Position numbers and translations under genes: made by a program. The notes beneath the pieces were generated by a model, which made no database searches, was not told where the DNA came from, and saw only the letters and a program-made list of their open reading frames with translations. This document shows positions 60,732 through 64,000 of a DNA stretch of 64,000 nt, one piece after another; position 1 is the first letter of the stretch, and each line of letters starts with the position of its first letter. The DNA is from Planctomycetales bacterium ZRK34. GTDB taxonomy: Bacteria > Planctomycetota > Phycisphaerae > Phycisphaerales > Zrk34. The DNA lies in contig CP050848.1 of assembly GCA_014873095.1 (NCBI GenBank), positions 1,922,001 to 1,986,000 on the forward strand, written 5' to 3'.

Positions 60732-61562
60732 ATGAAAGAAACGCTCATGCGTCGCAAAGCCTTCACCCTGATTGAACTGCTGGTCGTCGTCAGCATCATT
60801 GCGCTGCTGATCGCGATCTTGCTGCCGTCGCTTTCCAAGGCGCGCGAGGTAGCCAAGAACGCCGTCTGCATGACGCATCAGCGGCAGTTGGGCCTGGCGT
60901 TGACGATGTACGCCAACAGCTACCGCGATCGTATGTTTCCGTATTACAAAGACCCTGACACTACCAACCTCATCCGCAGTCATTTCTGGATGACGGTTCT
61001 TGAGCCGTTCTACCTCGACAAGAAGGTGATGTTGTGTCCGTCAGCGCCGGTCGATTACGAGCGGCAGTGGAGCTACAGCACCGATACGCCCTTGCCGTAC
61101 TCGGGTTGGGGAACCTTCGAAGTGGCCTGGGGCAAACCCGAGCCGGCCACACCGACCAAAAGCTTCCTGCCCGGCTACGACGGCAGCTTCACCTGGAACG
61201 CCTGGATGCACGGCGGGCGCAATTACTCAATCGGCGCCAACAATGCTGAAGATGATCGCCGCCACTACAAGCAGTTCTCCGCCGTCAAGCACGCTGACTC
61301 GACCCCGCTGTGGACCGACGGCACATGGGTCGACATGTGGTTCCGCAATCAGCCCGGCGCGGTCAGTTGGCCCCCGACGCGCCTGACCGGCACCGACGGC
61401 ACCGGCCGCATCTGCATCGATCGCCATCAATACGCCATCAACGCCGTCTTCGCCGACGGCGGAGCACGCCGTGTCGAGCTGCCCGACCTCTGGCGGCTGT
61501 ACTGGAACACCGACTCAGTCCCGATGGACCCGCCAACCCAACTCCCACCCCCGCTGGATTAA
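60732..61562 (+). CDS. Type IV pilin-like / pseudopilin protein (H-x9-DG family)
   Basis: 276 residues from ATG 60732 (60747 is possible). The prepilin leader is RRKAFTLIELLVVVSIIALLIAILLPSL: cleavage is expected after the basic leader with Phe as +1 neighbour and Glu at +5. The remainder carries a late FADGGARRVEL motif typical of planctomycete H-x9-DG pseudopilin-like proteins, and several Cys/Trp-rich loops. These proteins are assembled by type II secretion or type IV pilus machinery. It is last in the ECF island and may help export or display the neighbouring proteins. Confidence 0.88.
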   Translation: MKETLMRRKAFTLIELLVVVSIIALLIAILLPSLSKAREVAKNAVCMTHQRQLGLALTMYANSYRDRMFPYYKDPDTTNLIRSHFWMTVLEPFYLDKKVMLCPSAPVDYERQWSYSTDTPLPYSGWGTFEVAWGKPEPATPTKSFLPGYDGSFTWNAWMHGGRNYSIGANNAEDDRRHYKQFSAVKHADSTPLWTDGTWVDMWFRNQPGAVSWPPTRLTGTDGTGRICIDRHQYAINAVFADGGARRVELPDLWRLYWNTDSVPMDPPTQLPPPLD

Positions 61563-61589
61563 ACCCAAACCACCAGGCCGCAAGCGGTG

Positions 61590-61648
61590 TTGACAGGATG
61601 TACAGGATAAAAAATGCCAACCGGTATTGATCCTGTTCATCCTGTCAA
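61590..61648. repeat. Long inverted repeat after the pseudopilin gene
   Basis: The 19-base arms at 61590-61608 (TTGACAGGATGTACAGGAT) and 61630-61648 are reverse complements except for a mismatch, around a 21-base loop. It lies in the gap before the peptidase gene. Confidence 0.85.
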
Positions 61649-61738
61649 CTTGTCTTTACTTGGTGCTCTTCATGTCTTGGTGGTTCAATTCTTCAGCCGC
61701 AGTTGTCAATCGAGCCGGCAGACGCATAAAACTCCCGT

Positions 61739-63451
61739 ATGAACACCCCTTCGAACGCCGCGGTGCTGCCGGAGCTGGATGTGGCCGACTGGTCGCAGGT
61801 TCAGCCCCGTCTGCAGCAATTCATCGATGCGACCCCCGACTCGGCCGACGCCCTGCGCCGCTGGGTCAGCGAGTTGTCGCGACTCAGCGAAGTCATCTAC
61901 GAGTTCGGCTCGCGCAAAAACATCGACAACGCCTGTCACACCGACGATGAAGCCATCGAGGCGGCCTACCTGCACTGGGTTCGCGAGATCGCCCCGAAGC
62001 TGCAGCCGATGTTCTTCGAGATTCAGAAAAACTACCTCGCCAATCCCCACCGCGACGCGCTGACCGATCAAGGCTTCGACATGATGCTGCGTGAATGGTC
62101 CGCCGATGTCGACATCTTCCGCCCGGAGAATGTCGCACTGCAAACGCAGATCACCGAGCTGGTCACCCAGTACGACAAGCTGCAGGGCGCGATGATGATC
62201 GAGTTCCGCGGCGAGACTTACACGCCGCAGCAGATCGCGCGTTTCTACGACGATGTCGATCGTGACACGCGGGAGCAGGCCTGGCGCGCCGCCGCCGAGC
62301 GCCGCTACGCCGATCACGAAGCCGTCGAAGACCTCTTCGACCCGATGTTGAAACTGCGCCAGCAGGTGGCTGAGAACGCCGGGTTCAACGACTACCGCGA
62401 GTACATCTGGACCTCGCGCTACCGCTTCGACTACACCCCCGAGGATTGCCTGGAATTCGGCAAGGCGGTCGAGCGCGTGTGCATGCCGCTGGCCCAGCAG
62501 GTCGATGTCGACCGCAAAGCCGCGCTTGGCGTTGACGCCCTGCGCCCGTGGGACACCAGCGTCGATGTGCATGGCCGCCCGCCGTTGCGCCCATTTGACC
62601 CGAAAAACATCGATGATTTCGTGGCGAAGACGCGCGTCATCTTCGACCGCATCGACCCCCGCCTCGCCGCGGGGTTTGACGCGCTGTCCGAGCACGGCAA
62701 CCTCGACCTCGATTCCCGCAAGGGCAAGCGGCCCGGCGGATTTCAGGCTTCGCTGGAAGCCACCCGCCAGCCGTTCATCTTCATGAATGCCGCCGGTCTG
62801 CAGCGCGACGTCGAAACCCTCATCCACGAGGGCGGCCACGCCTTCCACTACCAGGCCGCCTCGACCATCGACAATCTCTTCACCCGCCACGCGCCGCTGG
62901 AGTTCTGCGAGGTCGCCTCGATGTCGATGGAGCTGCTGGCCATGGACCACTTCGACGTGTTCTACGACAGCCCCGAAAACACCGCCCGCGCCAAGCGCAG
63001 CAAGCTCGAAGGCGTGCTGCACACCCTCACGTGGGTCGCCACCATCGACGGTTTCCAGCACTGGCTCTACACCCACCCCGGCCACACCCGCGATGAGCGC
63101 GAAGCCGCCTGGCTCGATCTGCTGTCGCGCTTCGGCAGCGACGTCGTCGACTGGGCCGGCCTCGAAAACTTCCGCCGCACGATGTGGCACCGGCAGGTTC
63201 ACCTGTTCCACGTGCCGTTCTACTACATCGAATACGCCATCGCCCAGCTCGGCGCGCTCGGCGTATGGTTGAACTACCGCCGCGACCCCAAGGCCGCCCT
63301 CGCCCAGTTGCTCGACGCCTTCGCACTCGGCGGGGCCGCCCCCCTGCCGACGCTCTTCGAAACCGCCGGCGTCAACTTCGACTTCTCCGAAAAAACCATC
63401 GCCCCACTCGTCGAAAACCTCCAGCAGGAAATCGAAGCTCTGCCCGTTTGA
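61739..63451 (+). CDS. M3-family oligoendopeptidase
   Basis: 570 residues. The zinc motif is HEGGH (His363, Glu364, His367) in VETLIHEGGHAFHYQAA, and the third ligand Glu lies in LEFCEVASMSMELLAMDHF. N-terminal helical segments (YDKLQGAMMIEFRGETYTPQQIA, RAAAERRYADHEAVEDLFD) are typical of PepF/M3 peptidases, and the C-terminus LHTLTWVATIDGFQHWLYTHP and FYYIEYAIAQLGALGVW fit. It should degrade small peptides in the cytoplasm. No signal peptide is seen. Confidence 0.92.
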   Translation: MNTPSNAAVLPELDVADWSQVQPRLQQFIDATPDSADALRRWVSELSRLSEVIYEFGSRKNIDNACHTDDEAIEAAYLHWVREIAPKLQPMFFEIQKNYLANPHRDALTDQGFDMMLREWSADVDIFRPENVALQTQITELVTQYDKLQGAMMIEFRGETYTPQQIARFYDDVDRDTREQAWRAAAERRYADHEAVEDLFDPMLKLRQQVAENAGFNDYREYIWTSRYRFDYTPEDCLEFGKAVERVCMPLAQQVDVDRKAALGVDALRPWDTSVDVHGRPPLRPFDPKNIDDFVAKTRVIFDRIDPRLAAGFDALSEHGNLDLDSRKGKRPGGFQASLEATRQPFIFMNAAGLQRDVETLIHEGGHAFHYQAASTIDNLFTRHAPLEFCEVASMSMELLAMDHFDVFYDSPENTARAKRSKLEGVLHTLTWVATIDGFQHWLYTHPGHTRDEREAAWLDLLSRFGSDVVDWAGLENFRRTMWHRQVHLFHVPFYYIEYAIAQLGALGVWLNYRRDPKAALAQLLDAFALGGAAPLPTLFETAGVNFDFSEKTIAPLVENLQQEIEALPV

Positions 63452-63462
63452 TGCGGTTTGTT

Positions 63463-63579
63463 TCTCACAGAGGACACGGAGCACACAGAGTTTCACAGAG
63501 ATCGATGAAAGATGTGAACTGAATCACATTCATTGATTCATCTCTGTGGCCCTCTGCGTGCTCCGTGTCCTCTGTGAGA
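63463..63579. repeat. Long inverted repeat after the peptidase gene
   Basis: The 28-base arms 63463-63490 and 63552-63579 (TCTCACAGAGGACACGGAGC and its complement) are reverse complements with one mismatch, separated by 61 bases that include secondary partial pairing. It lies between the peptidase and the glycosyltransferase gene. Confidence 0.88.
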
Positions 63580-63629
63580 TATCCCCTACGCTTTCAAGCG
63601 ATCGCCCCGCGAATGCCGATTCACGGGTT

Positions 63630-64000
63630 ATGAGACTGTTGTTTCTGCTCCAGCCCGGCACCAACTCGCGAAGCATCTTTCAGGATCTGATCGCCGGCTG
63701 TCGAGCGCTCGGCCATGATGTGCTGATCTTCGAATTGGAACCGATCTGGTCGCTGAGCCAGCGCGCCCCCCAGCAGCGCACCGCCGTACAGGGTGATATC
63801 TCCCGCATGCTCGCGACCTTCATCCAGAACAACAAAATCGACCTCACCATCGGCATGTGGGCCAACGCCCTGACCACGCTCGGCCTGGTCAATCACAACG
63901 GCAAGGTCGTCACCTTGTTCGACGCCATCGAACACCCCCACCTGATGATCTGGCTCGACTCGCCGGAGCGCGCCAACGATGGCTCGATCGTGCCGCTGTT
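63630..64000 (+). CDS. CgeB-like glycosyltransferase, N-terminal part
   Basis: About 123 residues are present; the gene runs off the right edge. The protein begins MRLLFLLQPGTNSRSIFQDL and continues through a Rossmann-like N-terminal half (RALGHDVLIFELEPIWSL, KIDLTIGMWANALTTLGL, VTLFDAIEHPHLMIWLDSPE). The IWLDSP segment resembles the N-terminal half of CgeB/spore-maturation-type glycosyltransferases. No Shine-Dalgarno site is obvious. The donor-binding half lies outside the window, so the call is tentative. Confidence 0.6.
   Translation, partial: MRLLFLLQPGTNSRSIFQDLIAGCRALGHDVLIFELEPIWSLSQRAPQQRTAVQGDISRMLATFIQNNKIDLTIGMWANALTTLGLVNHNGKVVTLFDAIEHPHLMIWLDSPERANDGSIVPL

Overview
The window is high-GC bacterial DNA and most likely comes from a planctomycete, probably of the class Phycisphaerae. 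This is inferred from gene content, not from a marker gene. The supporting signs are secreted proteins ending in PEP-CTERM-type tails (VIPEP and VPTP variants, each with a glycine/leucine-rich helix and an Arg/Lys end), a planctomycete-style ECF sigma factor coupled to a FecR-domain membrane protein, a pseudopilin-like protein of the H-x9-DG type, a ThuA-like protein, a Tat-exported Gfo/Idh/MocA oxidoreductase, and an outer-membrane lipid-transport gene set. I found no rRNA, tRNA, CRISPR array, phage, plasmid or transposase gene.

Layout. 1-4.1 kb: 3-phosphoglycerate-type dehydrogenase (cut by the window edge), TlpA-like thioredoxin, and MlaF/MlaD-type lipid transport genes ending in a strong terminator. 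4.3-8.0 kb: ThuA-like protein, RecQ and a divergent tRNA-dihydrouridine synthase. 8.1-9.9 kb: small lipoprotein and secreted beta-helix protein. 9.9-13.8 kb: a sigma-54 activator facing a three-gene operon (two small membrane proteins and a B12-binding radical SAM enzyme) that carries a near-consensus -24/-12 promoter and an upstream palindrome. 13.8-25.7 kb: an envelope/lipid block with a DUF2339 protein, an LplT-PlsC-acyl-ACP-synthetase fusion, a membrane-anchored hydrolase, an NfeD-like/flotillin pair and PqiA/PqiB. 25.8-31.4 kb: Y-family polymerase, cysteine synthase, an unknown secreted protein, FolD and alanine dehydrogenase.

31.4-36.3 kb: a 1105-residue glycoside-hydrolase-like protein, an isolated nuoA and a secreted endonuclease/phosphatase. 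36.4-41.7 kb: a plus-strand run of tyrS, GDSL hydrolase, rmuC, DUF1570 peptidase and ispE. 42.2-45.2 kb: korA-korB (2-oxoacid:ferredoxin oxidoreductase). 45.6-49.8 kb: a tiny membrane protein, a 655-residue unknown exported protein and a Gfo/Idh/MocA protein. 49.8-51.5 kb: an SDR enzyme and a divergent TetR regulator with two matching operators between them. 51.5-55.4 kb: a repeat-rich and locally AT-rich spacer, a cupin plus LamG/PEP-CTERM pair, a hypothetical gene and argG. 55.7-61.6 kb: ECF sigma, FecR-type transmembrane regulator, two tandem PEP-CTERM proteins and a pseudopilin-like protein. 61.7-64 kb: M3-family oligopeptidase and the start of a CgeB-like glycosyltransferase.

Two loci look least explained by known systems. 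In the 55.7-61.6 kb island, the C-terminal domain of the membrane regulator is the same domain that is repeated twice in each of the two secreted proteins downstream, so the sensor and its likely output share a module. The 9.9-13.8 kb sigma-54 module pairs a dedicated activator with an uncharacterised membrane/radical-SAM operon. Many intergenic gaps hold long inverted repeats of several unrelated families. One short repeat family occurs both between genes and in frame inside the linker of the FecR protein.
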